NCBI RefSeq assembly: GCF_037081835.1
Contig: NZ_CP146516.1
Location: forward strand, 2,007,501 to 2,071,500
Direction of reading: 5' to 3'
DNA from: Spirobacillus cienkowskii
GTDB lineage: Bacteria > Bdellovibrionota_B > Oligoflexia > Silvanigrellales > Silvanigrellaceae
DNA length: 64,000 nt
Shown here: positions 54,334 to 63,783 of the stretch, one piece after another
Layout of the letters: the number at the start of each line of letters is the position of its first letter
How positions within the stretch are numbered: position 1 is the first letter of the stretch
Made by a program: the position numbers and the translations under genes
Notes under the pieces: model-generated
The model's input: only the letters and a program-made list of their open reading frames with translations
Database searches by the model: none
Told to the model about the DNA's origin: nothing

Positions 54334-55110
54334 TTGAACTTAAGCAAAATATTTAATATTTTAGCAACAAATTTTAAAATAGAAATGAGTTTTAAATTTG
54401 ATTTTTTTAGCGATCTCATTCTTGCAGTAATTTATAACATTTTTCTTTTATTAGTATTTAAAATAATTTTTTCGCATATAAAATATCTCCCAGATTGGAC
54501 GTACGAAGATGTATTTATTGCTTTTTTAATATATAATTCTACTATATATTTTCTAGAATCTATCATTGAATCAATCTCTGAAGCATTTAACACTATTTAT
54601 GATGGAAAATTTGATCCATTTTTATGCAAACCATTAAGTATTCACTTTTTAATAATTTTTTATTTTTTTAAACCCACAAGAATTTTATTATCTTTATTTA
54701 TTATTTTATTTACATATTTTTATATTTTTAATTTAGGATATTTTGAAAATATTATAGATTTTTTTTATTTTTCTTTTTCGTTAGTTTTAATTTTAATGAT
54801 TAATATATTCTTTATTTTCATTTTAAACTCATTGACCTTAGTTTCAGAAAGAGCGTTGCATTTAGAGGTTGTGCATCATTTTATCATGGAACTTTGCTTT
54901 ATACCACCCAAAATTTATGGTGAAAAATTACTAAATTTAATTTTAATATTTATCCCTGTTATACTCACATCTTCACTACCAGTTTTAATTCTAGTTTATA
55001 ACAAGTACAGCTTATTATATTTGTTAATACTTACATTTTTATTGTTTTTATTTATAGCAGTTTTTATTTTTAAAAATCTATCTAAATTTATTAAAAATTT
55101 TGGTGGTTAA
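54334..55110 (+). CDS. ABC-2 exporter permease subunit 2
   Basis: 258 residues, six hydrophobic helices, very rich in Phe, Ile and Leu. It is the second permease that pairs with the first in COG4586-type exporters (COG3694/COG4587 groups). TTG 54334 is preferred because GGAGG lies five bases upstream, inside the end of the first permease gene; ATG 54322 has no such site. Helix-flanking segments such as FDPFLCKPL near 92-100 resemble those of related permeases. No cargo gene is next to it; downstream is a degraded patch. Confidence 0.87.
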   Translation: MNLSKIFNILATNFKIEMSFKFDFFSDLILAVIYNIFLLLVFKIIFSHIKYLPDWTYEDVFIAFLIYNSTIYFLESIIESISEAFNTIYDGKFDPFLCKPLSIHFLIIFYFFKPTRILLSLFIILFTYFYIFNLGYFENIIDFFYFSFSLVLILMINIFFIFILNSLTLVSERALHLEVVHHFIMELCFIPPKIYGEKLLNLILIFIPVILTSSLPVLILVYNKYSLLYLLILTFLLFLFIAVFIFKNLSKFIKNFGG

Positions 55111-55283
55111 ATTGATATTTTTCTGGTAAAAAATGTTCCCTGATTGTAGTTGGTGATGTTCCTTATAAATGAATGAATCGTAATAAAAAGCGAAACTCGC
55201 TCACTTTAGTTTCTGCGCAGGACTCTGCTCTGCCTTCAAGTTGGGTTCTGGGAAAGCAATAACATACGGATTAGCTTTAAATT

Positions 55284-55481
55284 TCATTCAGATAAAATAC
55301 GACCAATTTGAGCGCCATTCGCAGCATCTCTTAAAATGCCATTGTCAATTTTTAAAGTTAGAGCACAGGGCGAATCTTCAGCAAAAATATACAAATAAGG
55401 AAGATCTACAATAATTTCATCATTGCTAAATGTTCTAAGGTGATTATTTGTTAAGATCTCGTGGGTTACTTCAATTTGCAT
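55284..55481 (-). CDS. small hypothetical protein
   Basis: 65 residues with a proper ribosome binding site (GGGAG six bases before ATG), 29 bases downstream of the broken ADP-ribosyltransferase-like gene. No signal peptide, no membrane helix, mixed alpha/beta look, mildly acidic. It may be the partner (antitoxin or immunity) of that gene, but this is only from position. I do not recognise the family. Confidence 0.5.
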   Translation of the reverse strand: MQIEVTHEILTNNHLRTFSNDEIIVDLPYLYIFAEDSPCALTLKIDNGILRDAANGAQIGRILSE

Positions 55482-55510
55482 GGTTTACTCCCGTAAAAGC
55501 GTCTAAGCTT

Positions 55511-56083
55511 TTAATACCCTTTTACACTAATTTTAAGCCCAGATCTATGAACATTTATTATGCTGTTAATAGTATTGACATCTTTTTGTGGTGCAATAAT
55601 TCCTTTTAAATATCGATCATCTAAAGCAATCCTGCGCCTTATAAGGATTTCGGATGTTAATGGCTTTTGCTCAAGTGCATTTAAGAGAATAGTTAAATCT
55701 GAAAATTTTTGCTGTGATTTCATAGCACTCCACTGCATACCTGTGTTTAATGGAAAGACAAAGAATTCTTTGTCATAAAGAATATCAAGCTTAAATTCAA
55801 AAGCTGTTTCACCGTAGTGAGAAGGCCTTCCTAAAGCTGGCCAGTTTGCAACCCCTAAAAAAACATAGTCAATAAAACCATTTTTTGCATCATTATGTAT
55901 AGTTGATCTACTTAAATTTACTTTATCTGGTCTCATTCCCCATAAGGAACCTTTCGAATAAAGGTGCCCATCTTCAATGATTTCAAGTGAATTTGTTGTT
56001 GTTGTCCAATGGTAAATGCTTTTATCTTTGTGGTTATTAATAATCCATTTTAGTTGATCTTACATATATAGTGTTGGAGTCAC
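55511..56083 (-). pseudogene. ADP-ribosyltransferase-like (DarT-type) gene with a nonsense codon
   Basis: The natural start is GTG 56083 (AAAGGA seven bases upstream) but codon 8 is TAA (56060-56062). After it the frame is open to 55511, about 183 codons. The segment SIYHWTTTTNSLEIIEDGHL resembles the H-x-T...N-L-x-x-I-x-x-G start of DarT/KptA-like ADP-ribosyltransferases, and R-R-R-I-A-L-D-D-R-Y occurs near the end. A shorter form from ATG 55936 would lack this motif. It is most likely a toxin-type gene silenced by one base change. The family assignment is tentative because I match only the opening motif. Confidence 0.5.
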
Positions 56084-56100
56084 TGTTCTTTCCTTTGTTA

Positions 56101-56223
56101 TTATTCTCCGAACTCATTTAATGAGCTGGCTTCTAACTGCTCTGCAAGCTGTTCTTTATAGGCTTGCAGAGGCGTTATATTTAAATTGCTACGTCCAAGC
56201 AAACTTGAAACGCAGGTTGCCCC
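56101..56223 (-). pseudogene. C-terminal remnant of an unknown gene upstream of the ADP-ribosyltransferase-like gene
   Basis: A 40-codon frame without a start, bounded by TGA at 56224-56226, ends 17 bases before the GTG at 56083 and in the same direction. The residues (NLNITPLQAYKEQLAEQ and on) have the composition of a helical C-terminus. Its left boundary coincides with the start of the Rpn-like fragment on the other strand, so a deletion or recombination joined the two. Confidence 0.35.
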
Positions 56224-56234
56224 TCAAAAACATT

Positions 56235-56639
56235 ATGTCAAAAGAACTTTGTATTATTGGAGCAGATTGTAATAGTGGCACTATGACAAGGCTTGAAAAA
56301 TGGTTACTCTTCTTTCAAGCTAAAAACAAAAAAGTGTTCGAGGAACTCGCCATGCAAGATAGATTATTTGAACAAGCAAAAGAAACTTTGTACTTTTTGA
56401 GTCATCACCCCGAAGAAAGAGCCGCATACACTCAACGTTTAAAATATCTGTTAGATACCGCTTCTCGAATTGATGATGCTAAAGCTAAGGGCGAAGCGAG
56501 GGGTATTCAAATTGGCGAGGCTAGGGGTGAACATAGAAAAGCTATTGAAACAGCAAAAAAATTAAAAGCTAGAGATTTTTCAATGATAGATATTATTGAT
56601 ATGACAGGACTCTCTCCTGAAGAAGTGGAAAATCTTTAA
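56235..56639 (+). pseudogene. C-terminal part of an Rpn/PD-(D/E)XK-type transposase-like protein
   Basis: About 134 codons. The motif LEKWLLFFQAKN, then A-M-Q-D, HHPEERAAYTQRLKYLLD, charged repeats with G-E-A-R-G, and the final IIDMTGLSPEEVENL are those of the C-terminal half of Rpn recombination-promoting nuclease proteins. The N-terminal PD-(D/E)XK catalytic half is missing, so it is a remnant even though the frame reads back to an ATG at 56121. Its junction with the remnant at 56223 suggests a deletion. Confidence 0.7.
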
Positions 56640-56647
56640 CTCTTTCC

Positions 56648-57649
56648 CTACAACTTTAAACATTTTTCACTTTGTTCTTTATGAGGTTTTGTAGTCTCAA
56701 TTTCTTTGGCAAGCAAATTTTGAATTGTGATTGCTGTAAAGCAATGCGCTTTTGCCGAGGGGTGCACCAAATCCCAAAACAAATAATCTTGCGGATTTTT
56801 GCATGCTACATTAGGACTCGGTAAATGAGCAGGCACTCCTGGGTAACAAGAATTGGTGGTATTTTTAAAGCCATATTTTTTAGCATTTTGCGTAAATTCT
56901 TTTAACATTTTATGAGCATCAAAATAAATAATTTTAAAATCATCGTCTGATTTATGATCCGCAAGTGACAACACTCTTTTATTGATAAAATAGTTTTCAA
57001 GATTGGTTAAGGAACTTAAAAACCATTGCATATCAAGATTGGTTAAAGAACTTAAAAACCATTGCATATTTTTATAGCTATCAACATCTGAAGTTAACGC
57101 AATGTTACCTAAGTCTGGCAAATTGGCCACCATCACATACCGAGCACCCTTTTCTTTTAATTTTTTGACAGAGTTTTTTAAATCTCCCGAAAGACGCCAT
57201 AATTTTTTAGTTGTGTACCAAGGTTCTTTATAGTTCATGGTAAAAATATTATTGGCTCCAGCCCAAACCACAAATAACGTTTTGTCTAAGTCTTTATTTT
57301 TTTCAAAAATATTATTTAAATATTCATCAAGTTGCGCAACCATACTTGTTGCCATGGGATATTTTGCATTAAAACCAAACGTTAACGCTCCTAAGTGAGC
57401 ATAGTTTTCGAGCTTAGCATCAAGTGCCGCAGACAAAAACTCAGCCCACACCATGCCATTGGTCGCTCTTCCAAGATAATAAGGGGGTAGCGGCATTGGA
57501 TTTTGTGAGTCTTTTGATGCTTTAAAATAATTGCCGTTATCAGAAAGACTATCTCCAAATATCACAATTTTTTTAATTTTATTTTTTTCAGAATCTGCAT
57601 AAGAAAAAAAAGAAAAATTTAGTGCAAGTAACAAAAAAAATAGCTTCAT
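56648..57649 (-). CDS. secreted GDSL-family esterase/lipase with an in-frame 12-residue duplication
   Basis: 333 residues with a Sec signal peptide (cleavage near residue 18). SGNH/GDSL blocks: I with FGDSLSDNGN near 32-41 (nucleophile serine), III with GANN near 130, and V with DLVHPSAKAH (Asp/His) near 296-305. It is similar to thermolabile-hemolysin/phospholipase types. A 12-residue segment (MQWFLSSLTNLD/E) occurs twice in a row near 195-218 because of a 36-bp duplication. AAGGA lies seven bases before the ATG. The duplication is outside the catalytic blocks, so activity may persist. Confidence 0.9.
   Translation of the reverse strand: MKLFFLLLALNFSFFSYADSEKNKIKKIVIFGDSLSDNGNYFKASKDSQNPMPLPPYYLGRATNGMVWAEFLSAALDAKLENYAHLGALTFGFNAKYPMATSMVAQLDEYLNNIFEKNKDLDKTLFVVWAGANNIFTMNYKEPWYTTKKLWRLSGDLKNSVKKLKEKGARYVMVANLPDLGNIALTSDVDSYKNMQWFLSSLTNLDMQWFLSSLTNLENYFINKRVLSLADHKSDDDFKIIYFDAHKMLKEFTQNAKKYGFKNTTNSCYPGVPAHLPSPNVACKNPQDYLFWDLVHPSAKAHCFTAITIQNLLAKEIETTKPHKEQSEKCLKL
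56998..57069 (-). repeat. 36-bp tandem duplication in the GDSL gene
   Basis: Copies at 56998-57033 and 57034-57069 differ at a single base (g/a at position 15 of the unit). The near identity points to a recent event. It is in frame. Confidence 0.95.
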
Positions 57650-57730
57650 TGATAAATCCTTTTTTTAAACTTATACCTCTAAAAAACGCGTTTATAAAAA
57701 AGCTACCAAACAAAACCATTTTCTGGAATT

Positions 57731-59452
57731 TTATGATTCTTGCCGCAAATTCTTTCTGAGAACTTTTCCGATTGGAGTTTTTGGTAGCTCTGTTTTAAAT
57801 TCTATAACTTTTGGAACCTTATATTGAGTGATAAATTTTTGACAATGCTCAATCACTTCTGATTCTGTAAGGGCAGGGTCTTTTTTGACAATAACAGCTT
57901 TAACGGCCTCGCCTGTTTTTGAGTTTGGCACACCAACCACAGCAACTTCGGCAACTCCAGCAATTTTTGCTATACAATCTTCGACTTCGTTAGGATACAC
58001 ATTAAAGCCACTAACAAGTATTAGATCCTTTTTACGATCGACAATTTTAATATAGCCATCCCGATCCATCACGCCAACATCGCCAGTAAGCAACCAATTT
58101 CCTTTAAAACATTTTGTTGTTTCTTCTGGTCGTTGCCAATAGCCTTTCATCACTTGCGGGCCTCGCACAGCAATTTCACCTTGTTCACCTAAAGGAACAA
58201 CCTCACCATTATCATCGAGCAATACCACATCGGTACTTGGCACAGGCAGTCCTACGGTATCAATTTTAACAACACCATTAATAGGATTAAACGATACAAC
58301 AGGAGACGCCTCAGTTAATCCAAAACCTTCAACAACCGAAGTTTTTGTAATTTTTTCCCATCTTTCAGCAACAGCGTGATGCAAAGAGGCTCCGCCTGCA
58401 ATGGAACATTTTAAATATTGAGGAGGATTTTCATAAAACCATTTCTCATTGAGTAAACCATTAAATAATGTATTGACACCCGAAGTCCAAGATATTTTTT
58501 TACGAGCAATTGCTTTTTGTAAATTGGTAAGTGGTCTGGGGTTTGGAATTAGCACACTTTCTGCGCCGCAGTAATAAAAACTCAATAAATTTACTGTAAA
58601 AGCAAAAATATGATACAACGGCAATACAGATAAAATCACTTCGTCGCCAAAAACAATTTTTGATTTGCCCATCTCTAAAATTTGATACACGTTTGCCATT
58701 AAATTTCGATGTGTTAACATTGCACCTTTGCTAACTCCAGTGGTGCCTCCTGTGTATTGTAATGCGCACAAATCATCTAACGTAACAGATTGCCAATAAT
58801 TTTTTACCGCAATATTTTTTGCATTTAGTATTTTTAAACCTTGATCTATAGCATTTGGTAACGGCTCAAAATAAACTTCGCACTTTGGTACTTGTTTTTT
58901 AACATACTTTAACACAAGCTTAACAAGATTTTTCTTAAAAAAAGGTAAAAAATCAGCAATGCTTACAAGTATAACTTTTTTAATATCTGTATTTGGAATA
59001 ACATCTTTAAGTTTATCGGCAAATAAATCCATAATAATTAAAACTTTTGCACCACTATCTTTAAATTGGTGTTCCATTTCAAATGTTGTGTACAATGGAT
59101 TTGTATTAACAACAACCGCTCCAGCTTTAAAACAACCAAACACTGCTAAAGGATAAGACAGGCAATTGGGCATTTGAATTGCAATTCGATCACCTTTTTG
59201 AATATCAAGTACTTCTCTTAAATAAACAGCGAACGCATCACTTAATAAATTTATTTCAGAATAAGAAAAAGCCCCTTCAATTCCATTAGGTAAAACAAGA
59301 CTGCATGCAGTTTTGCTGTTCCACTTTACAGAAGTTTTAGTAATCATATCAGCTAAATTTGAGAACTCAAATGCTGGTATCTCTAGGTTAGTACCCTCAC
59401 CATAATGAGATTGCCATGGACGCTCTTTACATTCTATATTCCAACCAGTCAT
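57731..59452 (-). CDS. fadD: long-chain acyl-CoA ligase
   Basis: 573 residues of the ANL superfamily. P-loop-like motif YTGGTTGVSKGA near 217-228, GFGLTEASP near 358, the adenylate motif LTGDVGVMDRDGYIKIVDRKKD near 440 and the terminal lysine in PKTPIGKVLRK near 560. It activates long-chain fatty acids as acyl-CoA, and NPLYTTFEMEHQF is typical of FadD. The ATG at 59452 has AGGAG seven bases upstream; the longer frame begins inside an untranslated leader. It is monocistronic, preceded by the divergent flgM region. Confidence 0.93.
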   Translation of the reverse strand: MTGWNIECKERPWQSHYGEGTNLEIPAFEFSNLADMITKTSVKWNSKTACSLVLPNGIEGAFSYSEINLLSDAFAVYLREVLDIQKGDRIAIQMPNCLSYPLAVFGCFKAGAVVVNTNPLYTTFEMEHQFKDSGAKVLIIMDLFADKLKDVIPNTDIKKVILVSIADFLPFFKKNLVKLVLKYVKKQVPKCEVYFEPLPNAIDQGLKILNAKNIAVKNYWQSVTLDDLCALQYTGGTTGVSKGAMLTHRNLMANVYQILEMGKSKIVFGDEVILSVLPLYHIFAFTVNLLSFYYCGAESVLIPNPRPLTNLQKAIARKKISWTSGVNTLFNGLLNEKWFYENPPQYLKCSIAGGASLHHAVAERWEKITKTSVVEGFGLTEASPVVSFNPINGVVKIDTVGLPVPSTDVVLLDDNGEVVPLGEQGEIAVRGPQVMKGYWQRPEETTKCFKGNWLLTGDVGVMDRDGYIKIVDRKKDLILVSGFNVYPNEVEDCIAKIAGVAEVAVVGVPNSKTGEAVKAVIVKKDPALTESEVIEHCQKFITQYKVPKVIEFKTELPKTPIGKVLRKNLRQES

Positions 59453-59786
59453 CTTAGCTCTCCTCTGCGCAATACTAGATGAGTTGTATAAAAACACGGA
59501 AGTGCGTTAATTTCAACGTTAAAAAACTTTAATTTAAAAAAAACATAAAAAAAATCAATTTTGTTAATTTACTTTACAAAAAAAAGTATCCATTAAAATT
59601 AAAAAATTTAATAAAAGCATAATGCAAAAAATTTACCTATTATTGGTAATTTATTCCTAGTGCAAATTTACTGCAACATTTTATTTCCTAATTTTAAATA
59701 ATTTTTGACTAAAAACAAATATTTTTCCTGTTAAGTTTTTAAAAAAAAAGTTATTGTTAACCATTATAATAATAAGGAGTCACACT
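59453..59786. other. 334-base intergenic region between divergent fadD and flgM
   Basis: Mostly A and T with no open frame. A loose promoter-like pair lies ahead of flgM (TTGACT at 59705-59710, TGTTAA 18 bases later). I see no flagellar sigma-28 or sigma-54 consensus with confidence and no hairpin of note. Confidence 0.5.
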
Positions 59787-60152
59787 ATGAGTATCAATAA
59801 TGTAAAAAACTCACCATCTATTATTAACCCCAATGCAAATCAAACTTCAGAAGCAACAAAGCCCGATCGCATTAATACAAAAAAAGGAGCAAATGCTTAC
59901 GCCAAAGCAAATCAGCCTCCTAGTTTAAAAGATGCTGCAAATGTCCAAATTTCACAACGTGCTAAAGAATTAAGCATGGCTAAAAAGATAGCAGAAGAAA
60001 CTCCAGACATTCGCGAAGAAAAAGTTGCTCAATTTAAAGACAAACTTAACAAAGGTGAATACAAGGTGGATGCCGAAAAAGTAGCCGATGCAATTTTGCG
60101 CGAAACATTTAAAGACGAAGTTGCTAAAGAACCCGAAACAGTTTTAAGTTAA
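59787..60152 (+). CDS. flgM: anti-sigma-28 factor
   Basis: 121 residues. The N-terminal half is Asn/Pro/Lys-rich and disordered as usual, and the C-terminal half has the FlgM helix pattern VQISQRAKEL, then VAQFKDKLNKGEYKVDAEKVADAIL. FlgM holds sigma-28 (FliA) until the hook is complete and is then exported. The ATG at 59787 has AAGGAG seven bases upstream; an in-frame upstream ATG lacks one. Directly followed by flgN, flgK and flgL. Confidence 0.9.
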   Translation: MSINNVKNSPSIINPNANQTSEATKPDRINTKKGANAYAKANQPPSLKDAANVQISQRAKELSMAKKIAEETPDIREEKVAQFKDKLNKGEYKVDAEKVADAILRETFKDEVAKEPETVLS

Positions 60153-60182
60153 TAACTTTTTTAATAAAGTGATAATAAAATT

Positions 60183-60761
60183 ATGGATGAGTTAACAAAC
60201 CTAATCATTCAATTTAACGAAATTTTAAAAAAACAAATTGCTGTGTATTTAGATTTTTTACCTATTCTAAATGAAGAAGAACAAGCAATTGAAGAATATA
60301 ATATTACGTCTTTAGAAAAAGTGGTCATCTTAAAAGACCAACATTCAAGAATTGCACAAAATATCGAAGAAAAAAGAATTTCAATTCTTAAAAAAATTTG
60401 TTATATGATTGCATTCGATGCAAGAGGTCAAAAGCTTTCCTTAAAATTATTTCGTATTGCTTTTTCAACATATCTTAAAAATATACAGCCATTGATAAAT
60501 TTAGAAACATACACAAAACTTCAAGAGCAAGAAAATAATTTCAAAGAAATTGCCAACGAATTTGAAAATACTTTTATAACAATTTATCCAAGAATATTTA
60601 GAAACGAAATTATTCTTAAAAAATTATTAAAAAGCGTAACAATGTCAATAAATTTATTTCAATCAGAAGCAGATGTTGGCATGAATTATGATTCTTTTGG
60701 TAAAGCACAATCTCTTACAAATAAAACACAAACCATCTCGTCAATGCGAATAAAGGCGTAA
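60183..60761 (+). CDS. flgN: FlgN-like flagellar export chaperone
   Basis: 192 residues, mostly helical with a coiled-coil look and charged residues (EEEQAIEEYN near 34, LKDQHSRIAQNIEEKR near 55). It is placed between flgM and flgK, as expected for the chaperone that escorts the hook-filament junction proteins FlgK and FlgL. Family resemblance is weak, as usual for FlgN, so the name rests largely on gene order. flgK starts one base after its stop. The ribosome binding site is poor, suggesting coupling to flgM. Confidence 0.75.
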   Translation: MDELTNLIIQFNEILKKQIAVYLDFLPILNEEEQAIEEYNITSLEKVVILKDQHSRIAQNIEEKRISILKKICYMIAFDARGQKLSLKLFRIAFSTYLKNIQPLINLETYTKLQEQENNFKEIANEFENTFITIYPRIFRNEIILKKLLKSVTMSINLFQSEADVGMNYDSFGKAQSLTNKTQTISSMRIKA

Positions 60762-60762
60762 C

Positions 60763-62190
60763 ATGGTTGCAACCTTACAACATATTTTAAATTTAGGCAG
60801 CGAATCACTCCAAAATTCGAGAGTTGGAGTTGATGTCACGGGTCATAATATTACCAACGCACAAACTCCAGGTTACAGCCGCCAAATTGTGAATTTAGAA
60901 ACAAAGTACCCTATAGAATATGGTTTGCAAATTTTTGGTGATGGAGCGCGCATTCAAAGTATTCGCAGAGCGCATGATAAATTTGTTGAGGGACAATTAC
61001 GCAGAGAAGTTCAAGAACAAAGTCGCACAGAAACCCTCGCCGAAGGATTAAAAAAACTAGAAAGCTTTTTTAATCCAGATTTAACTTCAACAATTCGCGA
61101 CAGATTTACATCATTTAATAATTCTATGAGAGAGTTGGCTAATTTTCCAGAAGAACCTTCTGTTAGAATTAACACCATAGAAAGCGCAAAAAGCCTTGCG
61201 CAAGCATTTAACTCTACGCATTCAAGAGTTGTACAAGTACAAACCGATGCCAACGAAGAATTGCGACAAATCATTGCAGCAGTAAATCAAAAAATTGCCG
61301 AAGTTGCAAAACTCAATCGAGAAATTCGCGAAATGGGAGCAGCAAATTTATCTGATGTGAATGACCTCGAAGACAGACGCGATAAAATTATAAAAGAAAT
61401 CGGCAGCATTGTTGATATTAACGTATACAAAGACAATAACGAACAAATTACCATACGAGGGCCAGCAGAATGTTTACTTGTAGAAGGAAATCTTGCCTCT
61501 CGTTTTAAAATTGAAGACATTTATACTCCAAAACATATGCCAGATATTGTTGTGTCAGAATTTGACAAAGAGCGTTACTTTGACATGACGCGTAGTATTA
61601 AAACAGGAAAAATGGGAGCGCTGTTACAAATTCGCGATAAATATGCTCAAGGAGTTCGAGACGAAGTGAATGCTTTGGCAAAAGGATTTGGCGATTCTTT
61701 TAATACTATTCACGAAAAAGGTTATGGAATTTTTGATATGCGAGAATCAAGTGGCCGAAAGTTTTTTGATGGACTTGATGGCCCAGGAGAGCCTGCTCAA
61801 GATATAGAGGTGGAACTCGGAATTGTTTACAATCCAAATGCAATTAGTGCTTCGATGTCTAGCATGACACCTGGTGATAACGTAGTTGCAAATCAGCTTA
61901 TAAAACTTTTTTATGAACCAATTTTTGATGATGAAACAACAACCATCACTAGTTTTTATGATAAAATGATCAGTAAACTTGGTATTGCAACACTCAAAAC
62001 CAAAGAAGAAGCCACTGCTTCACAAATTATTTATGATAGACTAAAAGCCCAAAGAGAAACTGTTGCCGGAGTTTCATTAGATGATGAAGCAGCAAATCTA
62101 CTAAAGTACCAACATTTATTTACAGCAAGTTCGCGAGTGATTACAACTGCAGACGAAATGTATAAAACAGTTTTAGATTTAAAAAGATAG
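60763..62190 (+). CDS. flgK: flagellar hook-associated protein 1
   Basis: 475 residues. The N-terminal GxxxSLQNSRVGVDVTGHNITNAQTPGYSRQ (split here as GSESLQNSR, then NITNAQTPGYSRQ) is the conserved D0 motif; the C-terminus with LLKYQHLFTASSRVITTADEM is the matching D0 helix. It forms the first junction ring between hook and filament. Shorter than the 550 residues of enteric FlgK, because the central domain is reduced. It starts one base after flgN. Confidence 0.95.
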   Translation: MVATLQHILNLGSESLQNSRVGVDVTGHNITNAQTPGYSRQIVNLETKYPIEYGLQIFGDGARIQSIRRAHDKFVEGQLRREVQEQSRTETLAEGLKKLESFFNPDLTSTIRDRFTSFNNSMRELANFPEEPSVRINTIESAKSLAQAFNSTHSRVVQVQTDANEELRQIIAAVNQKIAEVAKLNREIREMGAANLSDVNDLEDRRDKIIKEIGSIVDINVYKDNNEQITIRGPAECLLVEGNLASRFKIEDIYTPKHMPDIVVSEFDKERYFDMTRSIKTGKMGALLQIRDKYAQGVRDEVNALAKGFGDSFNTIHEKGYGIFDMRESSGRKFFDGLDGPGEPAQDIEVELGIVYNPNAISASMSSMTPGDNVVANQLIKLFYEPIFDDETTTITSFYDKMISKLGIATLKTKEEATASQIIYDRLKAQRETVAGVSLDDEAANLLKYQHLFTASSRVITTADEMYKTVLDLKR

Positions 62191-62219
62191 TTTAAAAGCT
62201 TAAGTAATAAGGAGGTGAT

Positions 62220-63128
62220 ATGGCCATTCAACCTCGTATATCAGAACAATATCGATACGGAACAACCCTCGATCGCATTGGCAATGTAAAAGCAATGGCT
62301 GATGACGTTAACGAAACAGCTATTTCTGGTAGAAAATTAAAAAGAATTAGTGATGATCCCGTTGCAACAATTAGAGTACTAAGAAATAGAACACGCATTA
62401 CAAATCTCGATCAATTTAGAAAAACTTTAGATTTTGGTAGAGGATATTTAGCTAAAACAGAAGACGCGCTTTCTTCTATTTATGAATCGTTAATTCGAGC
62501 AAAAGAACTCTCTATTCAACAATCAACAAGCATTTATGATGAACCCTCACAAAAAGCTGTGGCAGAAGAAATTCGCCAAATTTTAAATCATGTGATTATT
62601 TTAGGTAACACCACCTATGATGACAAATATGTATTTGGTGGCTTTCAAACCACACAACCTCCTGTTTCGCCAGATGGTCATTACCTAGGCGATGATGGTT
62701 TTATTTTTGTACAAGTTGATGAAGATAGTTTTAGAGCAATTAATATTAGTGGTCGAGAAGTGTTTGATGTGCCTGCAAGCCACGAAGGTAAAAGACCTCC
62801 GCTTGTTAAAATTTTAGAAAATATGTATGATTCTTTGTACATTTGGGACAAAGAAAAGTTGCATCAATCTATGGTCGATTTAGACTCTGCAATGAATTCT
62901 GTTGTTTCTATAACCGCTTCTTTGGGGGCAAGACGTGTTGCGTTAGAAGATGTATCTGAACGTCTTGATCGCGGCGAATCACAACTTCACAGTGATAACA
63001 ATAATCTAGAAGCTGCAGATATGGTAAAATCGGCGCTCGATCTCAGAAGAGCAGAGCACGCATTAGGTTTTACTCTACAAGCAAGCTCAAAGATGTTAAC
63101 CCCATCGTTACTTGAGTTTTTAAAATAA
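62220..63128 (+). CDS. flgL: flagellar hook-associated protein 3
   Basis: 302 residues of the flagellin/FlgL type with helical ends (ISEQYRYGTTLDRIGN at the start, DLRRAEHALGFTLQASSKML at the end). It forms the second junction ring and caps the hook side of the filament. The ribosome binding site is TAAGGAGGTGAT directly before ATGG, an exact complement of the 16S tail, so translation should be strong. No flagellin gene follows in the window. Confidence 0.93.
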   Translation: MAIQPRISEQYRYGTTLDRIGNVKAMADDVNETAISGRKLKRISDDPVATIRVLRNRTRITNLDQFRKTLDFGRGYLAKTEDALSSIYESLIRAKELSIQQSTSIYDEPSQKAVAEEIRQILNHVIILGNTTYDDKYVFGGFQTTQPPVSPDGHYLGDDGFIFVQVDEDSFRAINISGREVFDVPASHEGKRPPLVKILENMYDSLYIWDKEKLHQSMVDLDSAMNSVVSITASLGARRVALEDVSERLDRGESQLHSDNNNLEAADMVKSALDLRRAEHALGFTLQASSKMLTPSLLEFLK

Positions 63129-63174
63129 AGTTTTTTTAAAAAATTTTATTTTAAAAACTGATTTAGGAGAAAAA

Positions 63175-63783
63175 ATGAAAATATCCATTATTTCTGGAAG
63201 CCACCGAAAAAATTCGGAATCAGAAAAAGTTGCTCGTTACATTATTAAAGAAATTCATTCTAAGCTTGCTTTTTTAACACATTTTGTTTCACTTGCAGAA
63301 AATCCTATTCCATTATTTGATGAAGATTTTTTTAATCCAAACAGCGCAAAATGGAATAAAGCTTGGGCGCCAATTGCACAGGAACTACAGTCATCTGATG
63401 GAATTATAATTGTCTCTCCAGAATGGCATGGCATGGTACCTTCGGGATTAAAAAACTTTTTGTTACTTAGCAGCGCAAAAGAAATTGGTCACAAGCCAGG
63501 ATTGATTGTTACGGTTAGCGCCGGAACCGGGGGCGCTTATCCTGTGTTAGAATTGCGATCAAGCGGATACAAAAACTCCCGAATTTGTTACATTCCAGAA
63601 CATGTTATTATAAGAGATTGCACACATGTGCTTAATAAAGACACACCAGAAAGCACAAGCGACACCGACATGAGAAAACGGATCGAATACGCATTAAACA
63701 TTTTTGCACAGTACATGAAAGCATTAAAACTTGTCCGCGATAGCGGCACCATTGACCATGCTACTTTTCCACATGGAATGTAA
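63175..63783 (+). CDS. NADPH-dependent FMN reductase
   Basis: 202 residues of the flavodoxin-like FMN_red family. The phosphate-binding segment ISGSHRKNSESEKV lies near 4-17, the flavin contact VSPEWHGMVPSGLKN near 80-94, and a TVSAGTGGAY loop near 116. It reduces FMN or quinones with NADPH. GGAG lies about six bases before the ATG. It stands 46 bases after flgL and may or may not share the transcript; a role in flagella is not known. Confidence 0.85.
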   Translation: MKISIISGSHRKNSESEKVARYIIKEIHSKLAFLTHFVSLAENPIPLFDEDFFNPNSAKWNKAWAPIAQELQSSDGIIIVSPEWHGMVPSGLKNFLLLSSAKEIGHKPGLIVTVSAGTGGAYPVLELRSSGYKNSRICYIPEHVIIRDCTHVLNKDTPESTSDTDMRKRIEYALNIFAQYMKALKLVRDSGTIDHATFPHGM

